Shown: positions 7,463 to 15,145 of the stretch, piece by piece
Numbering within the stretch: position 1 is the first letter of the stretch
Layout of the letters: every line of letters begins with the position of its first letter
Source: Oligoflexaceae bacterium
GTDB taxonomy: Bacteria > Bdellovibrionota_B > Oligoflexia > Oligoflexales > Oligoflexaceae
NCBI GenBank assembly: GCA_947474445.1
Contig: CANJJY010000035.1
Span: forward strand, 1-18,336
Direction: 5' to 3'
Length of the DNA: 18,336 bases
Made by a program: the position numbers and the translations under genes
Notes under the pieces: model-generated
What the model saw: only the letters and a program-made list of their open reading frames with translations
Database searches by the model: none
Told to the model about the DNA's origin: nothing

Positions 7463-8194
7463 TTAGTTGATATCAAGGTAACGGTTGATCGAGTTGCCAT
7501 TCAAAGTACGGACGTGGAGCAGACCTTCGCCGCGGAAGGCTTCTTTGATTCCGACGGTCACGTTGAACGAGCGATCAGCGGGCTGATCATTGCACTCTTC
7601 GGTGTCGATGACTTCGGCGATCGGTTGGACGACGACGACATCAGCCGGCGCGATCGAGGTACGAACTTCGCGGATCACCATGCAACCGACGAAGAAATGG
7701 GGGAAGTGACCGGACAGTTGAAGAGCTTGCTTGCCGCTCTCAGCGTTCACATCGATATTGGCATTCTCTACGCTCGCGTAAAGATAATCGTCTGCCGACT
7801 CGGTCTTGCGCTTAGCAACCGTCAGGACCTGTCTTACATTTTGGTCATTTGCATACTGAACCTTGTAATTACCTTCTGGAACCAGGCCTAAGCTGACGGT
7901 CTGGATGAAAGGAGTGATGGTTTGCAGGCAGATTTTGCCTGGATACCGATAGCTCGTCGCTTTAATGGTAACAACGCCTTTGGCTAGATCAACATCGGCC
8001 GACGCGCGGCCCACGGTGTGGCAGGTGTCATTAAAGTTACCGTGGATGACAACTTCGACATTGTCATTGTCGTCAAAGCCTAGAGGAATAAAGATGCGAT
8101 CGACGGGAGCTGCGATCTCTTGAGGATCTTCCGCGGCAGCTAAAGCAAGAGGCGAGAGGAGAGCAAAGCTGAGAGACCATAGGAACTTGTTCAT
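7463..8194 (-). CDS. Secreted two-domain beta-sandwich protein, function unknown
   Basis: A 243-residue exported protein. The ATG at 8194 is preferred over in-frame starts upstream because AAAGGGA lies six bases before it and it begins a clean signal peptide (Lys3, hydrophobic core, Ala-rich cleavage site near residue 21). The mature part splits into two similar-sized domains, about 28-127 and 137-242. Each has one Cys pair (58/89 and 171/201), suggesting an intradomain disulfide. Domain 1 opens with a strand plus Gly-Phe-Asp-Asp-Asn-Asp followed by VEVVIHG, as in Ig-like folds. I recall similar hypothetical secreted proteins in predatory and related deltaproteobacteria but cannot name a family. 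It is monocistronic with its own terminator, and divergent from the receiver/TPR scaffold gene. A candidate extended -10 (TGGTATGCT) lies at 8257-8265. Confidence 0.8.
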   Translation of the reverse strand: MNKFLWSLSFALLSPLALAAAEDPQEIAAPVDRIFIPLGFDDNDNVEVVIHGNFNDTCHTVGRASADVDLAKGVVTIKATSYRYPGKICLQTITPFIQTVSLGLVPEGNYKVQYANDQNVRQVLTVAKRKTESADDYLYASVENANIDVNAESGKQALQLSGHFPHFFVGCMVIREVRTSIAPADVVVVQPIAEVIDTEECNDQPADRSFNVTVGIKEAFRGEGLLHVRTLNGNSINRYLDIN

Positions 8195-8502
8195 AACGTT
8201 TCCCTTTCCCATGAATTTTGAAGAGCTGATGCATGCTACTGAAACTAGAGCAAAGAGCATACCAAAAACTCAAAGACAGTCAGGACCGCACAGGAACCTT
8301 TCACTCACGTCAAAGAGTGTTGGAGATCAGACAGAATTAGGTCAATTGCAACAATGAGGAGTTAAAAGCCTCTTGTTTGGGTCTTTCCTTGCCGGTTTAG
8401 TAAAATTGTATGCGGTCCTGCTTTTCTAGTAAGCAAAACTCTACTTTACTTACTCAAAAATCCTCCGATACCTCATGGGTAATAAAGGAAGATCCGCCGC
8501 CC
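8195..8502. other. 308-base divergent intergenic region
   Basis: This gap separates the divergently transcribed genes 7463-8194 and 8503-10617 and must hold both promoters. On the minus strand a TGGTATGCT extended -10 at 8257-8265 is the best candidate. On the plus strand I see TTGCCG and TTGTAT near 8390-8411 but not at consensus spacing. The reading frame of the downstream gene is open back to 8410, but the ATG there has no ribosome site. I see no convincing RNA gene or repeat. Confidence 0.4.
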
Positions 8503-10617
8503 ATGAAATTGTTGAATCGAAAAATCAAAATCGTCACCGTGCACGCCAGCGGTTCGATCAGACAGCTGATCAATAGTGAACTGCGCGTTCTTGGCTATCT
8601 CGACGTGGTTGGGGTTCCAGACCTGCAATCGGTGATTGCGATTCTCGAAACGGAAATGATTCACTGGCTGATCACCCCCGTTCTCATGGAAGAGCGACTC
8701 AACGTATTTCAAATTTTGAAATTGATTACTGAAGATCCTTCGATGATGGATATGCGCGTCTCCTTTGTTCTCGATCAACCTATTGATAATCATATGATCA
8801 GCAAAGCTTTCGATATGGGGCTGATGTCTCTCCACAAAGGCATGCTAACAAAAACCGTGGTGGAGGCTGAGCTCAAGGAGCTGTTTGATATCTGCCAGGC
8901 CCATGCCGACGAGCAAAGTCTGGTGGCCGCCACCTATCTCCGGCGGCATCTGATCGAGTTTCGCCGTTATGAGGAGCTCCTCCGTTTCGAAAAAGCGCTG
9001 TTCCAGCTCCACACCGGTCATGCGCGGTTGCTCAAGCATCTGGCGGAAGCTCATCTGCTGAATCAACAGGCCGATGCCGCGAAACAGCTGGCGGCGCGAA
9101 CTCTTTTGATCGCTCCTGAACTGCAGCCAGAATTCACCGAATTGTTCCAAAGATACGAGAGTCTCATCGAAGACAGCTTAGGCCCTGCCCCGCAAGGCGA
9201 TATGCTGGGCGTCAAAAGCTGTATGCTGGTAGAACCCGATGCTGCGGCTCGACAGAAAATCGAACTTTTGCTCAAACAACTTGGCATCGCGCAGATCCGA
9301 TCCTTCACCGATGCCGAACCTGCCCTCGCTTGGATCAAGACGGCGCCTAAACCGGAGTTGGTCATCTTTGCTTGGCAGCTTAAATCAGTCCCAGGGCCCG
9401 TCTTCGTGCAGCGCCTGCGCGAGATCATTGGGCAGGGACTTCCCGTGACAGTGATGAGCAAGGAACTCACGGAGCGTGATATGCCCGTCCTTCGCGAGTT
9501 GGGCGTCACCGATCGCATTAAAAAGCCGATCGAGGATCAAAAGTTTCTCAAGGAAGTCATCTGGGTCATTCATCAGGATCGCACGCCGAGCGAGCCACTC
9601 GTGCTGCAGCAGAAGATTCGTCAGGCCATGGCTGAGCAGGATTTTCAAAGACTTGCGGCCTATACCAAGCGCTATATGGACAGCACCAAGACTTCGGAGA
9701 CCGAAAAGACCTTGATGCAAGCCGAACTCGCGTACTTTCGTAATAATTTTACGTCGGCGAAGAGTCTGGCCCTTCAGGCCCTCAAAAAAGGTCCGCCCAG
9801 CGTTGAAATTCTCAATTTGCTAGGCAAATCTCTGATGAAGTTGCGCGATTTCGAGATGGCCCTCCGCTGTCTCGAAAACGCCGAGGTGGTCTCCCCCAAC
9901 AACGTCCGACGCATCTGTCAGATGGCCGAAGCCCAGCTCGAACGCGGGGAAGAAAAAGCCTATGGAGAATTGATCGAACAAGCGATGGATCTCGATCCCG
10001 ACAGTCAGGCCGTCGCTGAAGTAGAAACCAAGTCAGCGCTGGTGCACGGCGATTCCAAGAAGGCCAAATCGCTGATGCAATCCCTGCAGTCTCTGATCAA
10101 TATCGTGTCGTTTACCAACAATCGAGCTATCTCCCTGATTCGCAATGATCGCTTTGAAGACGGGACCAGTCTCTACAATGAAGCCATCCAAGCTGTACCC
10201 GACGCCAATGTCGAAGTGCAGGCTGTCCTTCACTATAACTTAGGTCTAGCTTTGGGCCGCATGAATCGCCTGGCCGAAGCGCGCCACCATCTTGACCTGG
10301 CCGCCGATCTTCACAGCGAAAAGATTCACTCAAAAGTCGTATCTCTGCGCAAACGCGTTTTGAAGGCCATCGACGAACAAACACCGCTGGAGCTGCACGC
10401 GAAGTCCATAGCACCGGGAACAGAAGCCGTTTCAAGTGATCCAGCGCGCGATTACGATGAGCTGATGATGGCTTTGACGATCAATGCAGGGGATTTGGCT
10501 TGCCATAAGATCTATTTCGAGGCGCCGCATAGCGCGGCATTGAAGGAGATGATCGAGAGGCCTCTGCGGTTCAAAAAGCGGACGACTCTCGCGCGCCCTC
10601 CCGTCAAAGCCTCTTAG
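8503..10617 (+). CDS. Tandem pseudo-receiver and TPR scaffold protein
   Basis: A 704-residue cytoplasmic protein with no signal or membrane segment. Residues about 8-130 form a receiver-like fold in which the phospho-Asp position is Thr58/Pro59. Residues about 150-225 are helical and TPR-like. Residues about 238-355 form a second receiver: the acidic site (Glu244, Asp246), Ser319 and Lys341-Pro342 are kept, but the phospho-Asp position in LVIFAWQL is Ala290. Residues about 400-625 are helix pairs of TPR type, with typical Leu-Gly-(Lys/Leu)-x-Leu and Ala-Leu patterns near 439-462 and 578-600. Neither receiver can be phosphorylated in the classical way, so the protein is probably an interaction scaffold regulated by binding. 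The ATG at 8503 is chosen because AAGGAAG lies at 8485-8491 (11-base spacing); the in-frame ATG at 8410 has no site. Receiver plus TPR is a known pairing; the double degenerate form is unusual. Confidence 0.87.
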   Translation: MKLLNRKIKIVTVHASGSIRQLINSELRVLGYLDVVGVPDLQSVIAILETEMIHWLITPVLMEERLNVFQILKLITEDPSMMDMRVSFVLDQPIDNHMISKAFDMGLMSLHKGMLTKTVVEAELKELFDICQAHADEQSLVAATYLRRHLIEFRRYEELLRFEKALFQLHTGHARLLKHLAEAHLLNQQADAAKQLAARTLLIAPELQPEFTELFQRYESLIEDSLGPAPQGDMLGVKSCMLVEPDAAARQKIELLLKQLGIAQIRSFTDAEPALAWIKTAPKPELVIFAWQLKSVPGPVFVQRLREIIGQGLPVTVMSKELTERDMPVLRELGVTDRIKKPIEDQKFLKEVIWVIHQDRTPSEPLVLQQKIRQAMAEQDFQRLAAYTKRYMDSTKTSETEKTLMQAELAYFRNNFTSAKSLALQALKKGPPSVEILNLLGKSLMKLRDFEMALRCLENAEVVSPNNVRRICQMAEAQLERGEEKAYGELIEQAMDLDPDSQAVAEVETKSALVHGDSKKAKSLMQSLQSLINIVSFTNNRAISLIRNDRFEDGTSLYNEAIQAVPDANVEVQAVLHYNLGLALGRMNRLAEARHHLDLAADLHSEKIHSKVVSLRKRVLKAIDEQTPLELHAKSIAPGTEAVSSDPARDYDELMMALTINAGDLACHKIYFEAPHSAALKEMIERPLRFKKRTTLARPPVKAS

Positions 10618-10655
10618 AGCCAGTCACAAAAAGGCGATCTCTTCGTTGCTGGCTC
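10617..10655. terminator. Possible bidirectional hairpin between convergent genes
   Basis: GAGCCAG (10617-10623) and CTGGCTC (10649-10655) form a perfect 7-bp inverted repeat across the whole 45-base gap between the convergent genes ending at 10617 and 10663. The loop is long (25 bases) and no good T run follows on either strand, so a terminator role is only tentative. Confidence 0.35.
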
Positions 10656-10662
10656 CAAAACT

Positions 10663-11490
10663 TTAGCGAGTGGTGGATGGTTTGAGAGCTTGAGCTAAGA
10701 AGGGCTGCACAAGGCTACTATTCAAATCCACATAGAGTGAACTCGAGAGTAGACCGATCGTCGTCTCAGCCAATCCACCGCCTGAAGTGACGCCTGCGAG
10801 CTTGCCACCGACGAACAAGGGACCGCCTGAATCGCCCGATCCACTGGAAACCAAATCACCTTCTGGCAACTGGTTCATTGCGGCAGGAACGCCGAGGAAC
10901 TGGATGAATCCACCTGCGACGGCTGCGACCTTATTGGTACCGATGCGCTTGACGCCCGCTCCCGATCCGCCTTGCTTGCCCGTCGTGTCTTTAAAATTCT
11001 GATTGTTGCCGTAGCCGATGATCGTCAGTACGTCTTCTTTGGAAGGCGAGGTGCTGGCGATCTGAGACTGCGCAGGAGCGGTGCCGGCGGGAAACGTGAT
11101 GACGGAAACGTCGACTGGGCTCACGCCGAGTTTGATATCGTAAGCGGGATGCCGTTGAAATTTTTGCGCACGCGCGACGGGAGTCAGCTGACCGTTGATC
11201 TCGGCGGCGTAAAACAGCATGAGATTATTATTGTCGAGACCCTCGACGCAATGGCCGGCGGTGAGGACTTGCGAATCGTTGACGAAGGTGCCGGTACAGA
11301 TACCTTGGCCCTGGGACGTCAACATGACCAGCATAACCACCGAGGGAAATTCCTGAGCCAGAGCTTTGCGGCCGTTAGTGACTTTGACTGAACTTGTCTC
11401 AGGGGCTTGCTGCGAACCGCATGCCCAAAGATTAAAGCCCAGAAGACCTAAGGCGCATGCTTTTGCTAATTCTCTTTTGATATAACCCAT
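10663..11490 (-). CDS. Chymotrypsin-fold (S1) serine protease lipoprotein
   Basis: A 275-residue serine endopeptidase with the full catalytic triad: His80 in LTAGHC, Asp127 in DVSVITF and Ser221 in GSGDSGGPL. Cys65 and Cys81 match the conserved Cys42-Cys58 disulfide of the S1 family. The N-terminus is a lipoprotein signal with lipobox LWAC (Cys24), so the enzyme is probably envelope-anchored. The residue at the base of the S1 pocket (six before the catalytic Ser) is Ser215 rather than Asp, which predicts chymotrypsin- or elastase-like rather than trypsin-like specificity. The segment around NGRKALAQEFP (39-49) sits where the activation cleavage occurs in S1 zymogens. The ATG at 11490 follows AAGGAG at 11500-11505; an in-frame ATG at 11508 lacks a site. 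Divergent from the amylase gene, convergent with the scaffold gene. Confidence 0.93.
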   Translation of the reverse strand: MGYIKRELAKACALGLLGFNLWACGSQQAPETSSVKVTNGRKALAQEFPSVVMLVMLTSQGQGICTGTFVNDSQVLTAGHCVEGLDNNNLMLFYAAEINGQLTPVARAQKFQRHPAYDIKLGVSPVDVSVITFPAGTAPAQSQIASTSPSKEDVLTIIGYGNNQNFKDTTGKQGGSGAGVKRIGTNKVAAVAGGFIQFLGVPAAMNQLPEGDLVSSGSGDSGGPLFVGGKLAGVTSGGGLAETTIGLLSSSLYVDLNSSLVQPFLAQALKPSTTR

Positions 11491-11729
11491 GTCCAGCCTC
11501 TCCTTCATTCACTTCGAAGGCCACCATAGTCCAGCTTTGACTGACTGGCCAGAAAAAATTTGCGAAAAAGTAAAAAATTGTTCACAAAGAGCTAGCCGCG
11601 AGAAAACGTCATGGGGGTTGGTCTTCAATTTTTCTGAATCAACCTTTTCTCCCAAGTCAGTTTTTATAGCGACGTGCAGACCGTTTTCGTGGCATACGCC
11701 TGTCGACCGGGATATTTCTGAAGTTGAAA

Positions 11730-11735
11730 AAGGGG
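11730..11735 (+). promoter_or_regulatory. Ribosome binding site that sets the amylase start
   Basis: AAGGGG lies six bases before the ATG at 11742. It rules out the in-frame TTG at 11724, which would lie upstream of this site and add six residues before the signal peptide. Confidence 0.7.
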
Positions 11736-11741
11736 CTTACG

Positions 11742-13745
11742 ATGAAGTGGCAGAATTGGCTGACTATGGGACTCAGCTTTTATCTCTCCAACATGGCATA
11801 CGCGACAGATTGTGAGGCTCTCTTTTCGTTTACGAGTCGCGATGCTGCTAGCGTCTGGTTGTCAGGATCATTCACCGACTGGGCTCCCCGTCCGATGGAT
11901 GGTGCCATCGCTCTCACCCGTCAAGGCGATACATGGACCGTGCGGCGCACGATGCCCGCTGGAAAAAACCTCTATAAGTTTATTGTGAACGGTACCGAGT
12001 GGGTCGCCGATCCCTTTGCGGTCACGCGAGAAGCGGACGCATTCGGTGGCTTCAATAGTGTCTATCAGTGTGGCGATGATCAGACCGTTACACAACCTTC
12101 CCCTCAGTGCCGTGACAGCGAAGCCTTCGATTGGCGTGATACGGTGATGTACTTCGCTCTCGTCGATCGATTCGCTGATAGCGATGGGATGAAGTCGCCT
12201 GTTCCCGGCGCATCGGGCGGTTCTGGGCCGAAAGGGGCCAGTGCCCAGTATGAAGGCGGCGATTTTCAAGGTCTGACGCAGAAGATCCCCTATCTCACGG
12301 ATCTCGGCGTCACCTCACTGTGGCTCTCGGCACCGTTTGAAAATAGAAACGAAGCCGGCGCGTCGGTAACCCCCGCGCTCGATCGCAATCAATATTCTGC
12401 CTATCATGGCTACTGGCCTTCCCCCGCCGCGATCGATTACAGCGACATGAACCAGCCCAATCCCAGGCCGCAAGTGGAATCGCGTTACGGAACCGAAGCG
12501 GATCTTAAAAGCTTGATTCAGACCGCACATGGTGCGGACAGCGCTAACCAAAAAGGGATTCGCGTCCTCTTTGATTACGTGATGAAGCACGTAGATATCA
12601 ATAGCGGCCTCTACAAAGCTCATCCCGAATGGTTTTCCAATGCGGGAGTCCAATCACAGTTTGAGCAGCGTCTCTGCGGTCCTGACAATCTTTGGGACGA
12701 TCCCTATTGGATGACGCGCTGTTCTTTCACATCCTATCTTCCTAGTTTTGATTTCTATCGGACTGAAGCGCGACGTTGGTCGGTCAACGATGCGATTTGG
12801 TGGGCTAAAGAGTATGGCATCGATGGTTTGCGTCTGGATGCCGTCAAGCATGTTCCTCTCCAATGGCTTCAGGAACTGCGGCAGCGAGTCAAAGAGACTT
12901 TTCCCGATCCTGAAGGCGAACGCTTTTACCTGGTCGGCGAGACCTTCGATTATACCAACCGCGACAAGCTAAAGAACTTCGTCGATTCCAAATCTTTGCT
13001 CGATGGTCAATTTGATTTCCCCTTTAAAAAGGAAGCCTGTCAGGCCCTCTTTACGCAGGAAGGCAATCTCCAGGCCTTTGCAAACTGGCTGCAGACCAAC
13101 GATCGTTTCTACGACAGGGGTCTTTTCAACCGCTCTCTGATGGTCAATTGGATCGGTAATCACGATGTTCCGCGAGCGATTCACTTTGCGAGCCGGCAGT
13201 TGCGCGATTGCACCTTGGGCAGTAGTCCCGAGAACGGTTGGTCGAACCAGCAGTTTCAGCAGCCGACCGATGCCGCACCTTACGAACGCTTGGCTCTCGC
13301 CTTTGCTGTGATCTTCACAAATCCCGGCATTCCTCTCGTCTATTACGGCGATGAGATTGGAATGGCGGGCGGCGGCGATCCAGACAATCGCCGTATGATG
13401 GTGTGGGATGATAGCAAGCTGCTCAGTCATCAGATCAAGCTGCGCGAGCAGGTTAAAAAACTGGCCCAGGTTAGGGCGCGTTTCAAGAATATCGGTCGCG
13501 GCCAACGGAAGACCACCTTTGCCGATCGTGATGGTTGGGTCTATACGATGTCAGGCTGTGAAGCGGGTGGGAAAGTCACGGTTGCCATCAATAAGTCGGA
13601 CGCTTGGAAAACTGTGCCGCTCCCCGGCGACCGCTTCACAGATCTGATGGATGGCCAGGGTATCAATGAAAGAAACCTGAGTCTGCCGCCCCGCAGTTTT
13701 CGCGTTTTGCAGCAGCGCGAAGCATCCGCGGCGATCTTTAATTGA
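11742..13745 (+). CDS. Secreted GH13 alpha-amylase with N-terminal CBM48-like domain
   Basis: A 667-residue glycoside hydrolase predicted to cleave alpha-1,4-glucan outside the cytoplasm. A signal peptide ends near residue 22. Residues about 24-110 form a starch/glycogen-binding (CBM48/AMPK-beta-like) domain: SGSFTDW at 41-47 and YKFIVNG...W-V-A-D-P at 78-91. The GH13 barrel starts near 130 (MYFALVDRF). The conserved regions are region I LFDYVMKHV (Asp278, His283), region II GLRLDAVKH (nucleophile Asp366), region III LVGETFD (acid/base Glu400) and region IV IGNHDVPR (stabiliser Asp475). YHGYW (221-225) and GDEIG (536-540) are also typical. Region I has Lys282 where most family members have Asn. 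A short C-terminal beta domain follows (about 590-657). Transcribed alone; the exact GH13 subfamily and product (endo-acting or maltogenic) cannot be set from sequence by eye. Confidence 0.94.
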   Translation: MKWQNWLTMGLSFYLSNMAYATDCEALFSFTSRDAASVWLSGSFTDWAPRPMDGAIALTRQGDTWTVRRTMPAGKNLYKFIVNGTEWVADPFAVTREADAFGGFNSVYQCGDDQTVTQPSPQCRDSEAFDWRDTVMYFALVDRFADSDGMKSPVPGASGGSGPKGASAQYEGGDFQGLTQKIPYLTDLGVTSLWLSAPFENRNEAGASVTPALDRNQYSAYHGYWPSPAAIDYSDMNQPNPRPQVESRYGTEADLKSLIQTAHGADSANQKGIRVLFDYVMKHVDINSGLYKAHPEWFSNAGVQSQFEQRLCGPDNLWDDPYWMTRCSFTSYLPSFDFYRTEARRWSVNDAIWWAKEYGIDGLRLDAVKHVPLQWLQELRQRVKETFPDPEGERFYLVGETFDYTNRDKLKNFVDSKSLLDGQFDFPFKKEACQALFTQEGNLQAFANWLQTNDRFYDRGLFNRSLMVNWIGNHDVPRAIHFASRQLRDCTLGSSPENGWSNQQFQQPTDAAPYERLALAFAVIFTNPGIPLVYYGDEIGMAGGGDPDNRRMMVWDDSKLLSHQIKLREQVKKLAQVRARFKNIGRGQRKTTFADRDGWVYTMSGCEAGGKVTVAINKSDAWKTVPLPGDRFTDLMDGQGINERNLSLPPRSFRVLQQREASAAIFN

Positions 13746-13752
13746 ATTCGAA

Positions 13753-14115
13753 TTAAGCTAGACTCTGCAGCTGCGCTTCGAGCCGGGGCAAAAGCTGCTG
13801 CTCAACAAAGCGGAGGAGTTTGGTGAACGCCACGACATCTCCTCGTTTACAGACTTCCACATGATCGGCCAGATGCTGGAGCAATCGATAGCCCCAATGC
13901 TGACCCAACCAATAGCCCTGGCGATCGGCGGTCATGCCATGCATGGTCAGATAATTCTCGACGGTCACAAAGAAGCGGTTGAGTAGGATCAGACGCGCCG
14001 AACTTGAAAGGCTGGGATCACAGAGATCCTGGAGTTCGCCGGCGAGAACGCGCACCTCGGCGAGGCTCAAGGGGGGGTGTTTTCTGTCTGAGATTATCTG
14101 GCTGGTTTGACTCAT
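13753..14115 (-). CDS. Small helical cytoplasmic protein, function unknown
   Basis: A 120-residue protein with no signal peptide or membrane segment. I do not recognise the family. It looks entirely alpha-helical: a Leu/Glu-rich helix around 17-32, then several amphipathic helices with aromatic and His residues in the middle (FFVTVENYLTMHG at 48-60, GYWLGQHWGYRLLQHLADH at 67-85) and a final Leu/Gln-rich helix. The ATG at 14115 is preferred because GAGGA lies eight bases before it; the frame is open upstream to an ATG at 14205 but with no site. Converges on the amylase gene with only 7 bases between stops, and is divergent from the lipoprotein at 14407. The protein-like composition supports a real gene. 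Confidence 0.65.
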   Translation of the reverse strand: MSQTSQIISDRKHPPLSLAEVRVLAGELQDLCDPSLSSSARLILLNRFFVTVENYLTMHGMTADRQGYWLGQHWGYRLLQHLADHVEVCKRGDVVAFTKLLRFVEQQLLPRLEAQLQSLA

Positions 14116-14123
14116 CCTAGATT

Positions 14124-14128
14124 TCCTC
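14124..14128 (-). promoter_or_regulatory. Ribosome binding site that sets the small helical protein start
   Basis: GAGGA on the minus strand, eight bases before the ATG at 14115. It favours a 120-residue product over the 150-residue frame that begins at 14205. Confidence 0.6.
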
Positions 14129-14331
14129 TGTCCGGAAGGCTTCGCCACGTAGGCTTTCTCTCCTATCGGAAGAAACTGCCTGGCTCTCGAGGAAATGCGG
14201 TCCAAAAAATTGGATTTTTCACGGTGAGTACCTTTATTTTGAGAAACCGCGCAAAAAGACTAAAAGAGTGTTAAACAACAGGCGCGTAGAAATTTCTTAG
14301 TTCGCATCCGAATTTTGACTCCTCTAAAGCC

Positions 14332-14350
14332 TTCATTCGAGTAGAATGAA
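14332..14350. repeat. 7-bp inverted repeat upstream of lipoprotein gene
   Basis: TTCATTC and GAATGAA flank five bases, a perfect inverted repeat 57 bases before the ATG at 14407. It is followed by GAGAATTTCTC (14351-14361) and by CCGAT/ATCGG arms (14361-14365, 14376-14380). Together they could fold in the leader of the transcript or serve as operator half-sites. Confidence 0.4.
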
Positions 14351-14406
14351 GAGAATTTCTCCGATTTTTATCTCGATCGGAACACCCAGATTTCGTGGAG
14401 AAGGGC

Positions 14407-15009
14407 ATGCAAAAGGTCTTAAGCTGTCTCAGTCTCTTCGCCCTGCTCGGCTGCGGGCCGCGTCCCATGACGTCGAGTCCAAGCCATAGTCAAATCCCCG
14501 CTGACTGGGCTGATAATACCCCGATTAAATCGCATTGTTTTGCCCTTGGACAGAGTCTTGCGGCAGCTGTTCCGGTAGACTTTGACGATCAAGCGGAAGT
14601 ACGTGTCTGCGCAAGTATTCAAAAGGATGCTCGTTTGGGTGTCGATTTGCGTTTGAGACCCAATCAGCCGCATAGCGGTCATCTCGCAGCGCTAGTTGTG
14701 GTGCGAAATACCCAAGGCGAAGAAGCGCGACGGATGTTTCGTTTGGATCAGGATCCTCTTTCCGCCGATTATACGCTCTACCTCAGCCAAGGATGTCTCG
14801 TCGGTCGCCCGGGTGGATGTGCGCGCACGAGTTCACCAGCGATGCGCGAACTGCTGGCGCCTATTGCTAGCCAGGAAGGCGGTATAGGATTTAAACCCTT
14901 CGTCTTCGAAGTCTCGTTTATCGATCTGGCTCATGTAAAACTCGAAGCGATCGACACCGAACTGGTCAACCGTCAACCAGCCTACAAGGTCCTGATCCCG
15001 GCTCTCTGA
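14407..15009 (+). CDS. Lipoprotein, function unknown
   Basis: A 200-residue lipoprotein. The ATG at 14407 follows GGAGAAGGG at 14397-14405 and begins a short lipoprotein signal with LLGC (Cys16). An in-frame GTG at 14395 overlaps this site and is less likely. The mature part begins with a low-complexity Pro/Ser linker (17-30), then a beta-rich region with VDLRLRPNQ (79-87), GHLAALVVVRN (91-101) and FKPFVFEVSFIDLAHVKLEAID near the C-terminus, suggesting one beta-sandwich domain. Cys44/Cys68 and the pair in GCLVGRPGGC may form disulfides. No family recognised. It probably has its own promoter in the divergent region, and is separated from the transporter operon by 136 bases that carry a separate promoter candidate. 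Confidence 0.78.
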   Translation: MQKVLSCLSLFALLGCGPRPMTSSPSHSQIPADWADNTPIKSHCFALGQSLAAAVPVDFDDQAEVRVCASIQKDARLGVDLRLRPNQPHSGHLAALVVVRNTQGEEARRMFRLDQDPLSADYTLYLSQGCLVGRPGGCARTSSPAMRELLAPIASQEGGIGFKPFVFEVSFIDLAHVKLEAIDTELVNRQPAYKVLIPAL

Positions 15010-15040
15010 GTCGGGAGCTTACATCTATCATTTTCTTGTC

Positions 15041-15069
15041 TTGGCTATCCTCCTACAGAATGTTATGAG
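15041..15069 (+). promoter_or_regulatory. Candidate sigma-70 promoter for the transporter operon
   Basis: TTGGCT (15041-15046) and TATGAG (15064-15069) are separated by exactly 17 bases, 76 bases before the start of the POT transporter. Each hexamer matches consensus at 4 of 6 positions. The -10 is identical to that proposed at 4750-4755. Prediction by eye. Confidence 0.45.
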
Positions 15070-15132
15070 CTCTTGACTTAGGCATCAAAGGGTTCAGGCG
15101 CTTGCGTCTATGGCGCAGCTATGTTGGTAGAG

Positions 15133-15137
15133 GGAGG
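15133..15137 (+). promoter_or_regulatory. Strong ribosome binding site for a TTG start
   Basis: GGAGG, part of a longer AGGGAGGAT stretch, sits eight bases before the TTG at 15146. It is the best Shine-Dalgarno I noted in the window and supports a TTG start for the transporter, since the next in-frame ATG falls inside the first membrane helix. Confidence 0.8.
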
Positions 15138-15145
15138 ATAGAATC

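Larger units (their letters stand above)
14116..14406. other. Divergent intergenic region, 291 bases
   Basis: Lies between genes 13753-14115 (-) and 14407-15009 (+) and should contain both promoters; none matches consensus well (TTGACT at 14315-14320 and TAGAAT at 14342-14347 are 21 bases apart). It is AT-rich in its right part and holds several short inverted repeats, including the palindrome AGAAATTTCT at 14288-14297 and those listed separately. Confidence 0.45.

Noticed and set aside
8410..8502. N-terminal extension of the scaffold gene from the ATG at 8410
   Set aside because: No ribosome site precedes it and the extra 31 residues do not extend the receiver fold; the ATG at 8503 has AAGGAAG upstream.
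12969..13505. 178-codon minus-strand frame inside the amylase gene
   Set aside because: The plus strand here encodes the conserved GH13 regions III-IV and the GDEIG segment; the opposite frame has no recognisable domain.
14201..14219. TCCAA-AAAA-TTGGA hairpin followed by five T, plus strand
   Set aside because: It looks like a small terminator, but no plus-strand gene ends nearby (the amylase gene ends 456 bases upstream with a minus-strand gene between). The stem is short and AT-rich.
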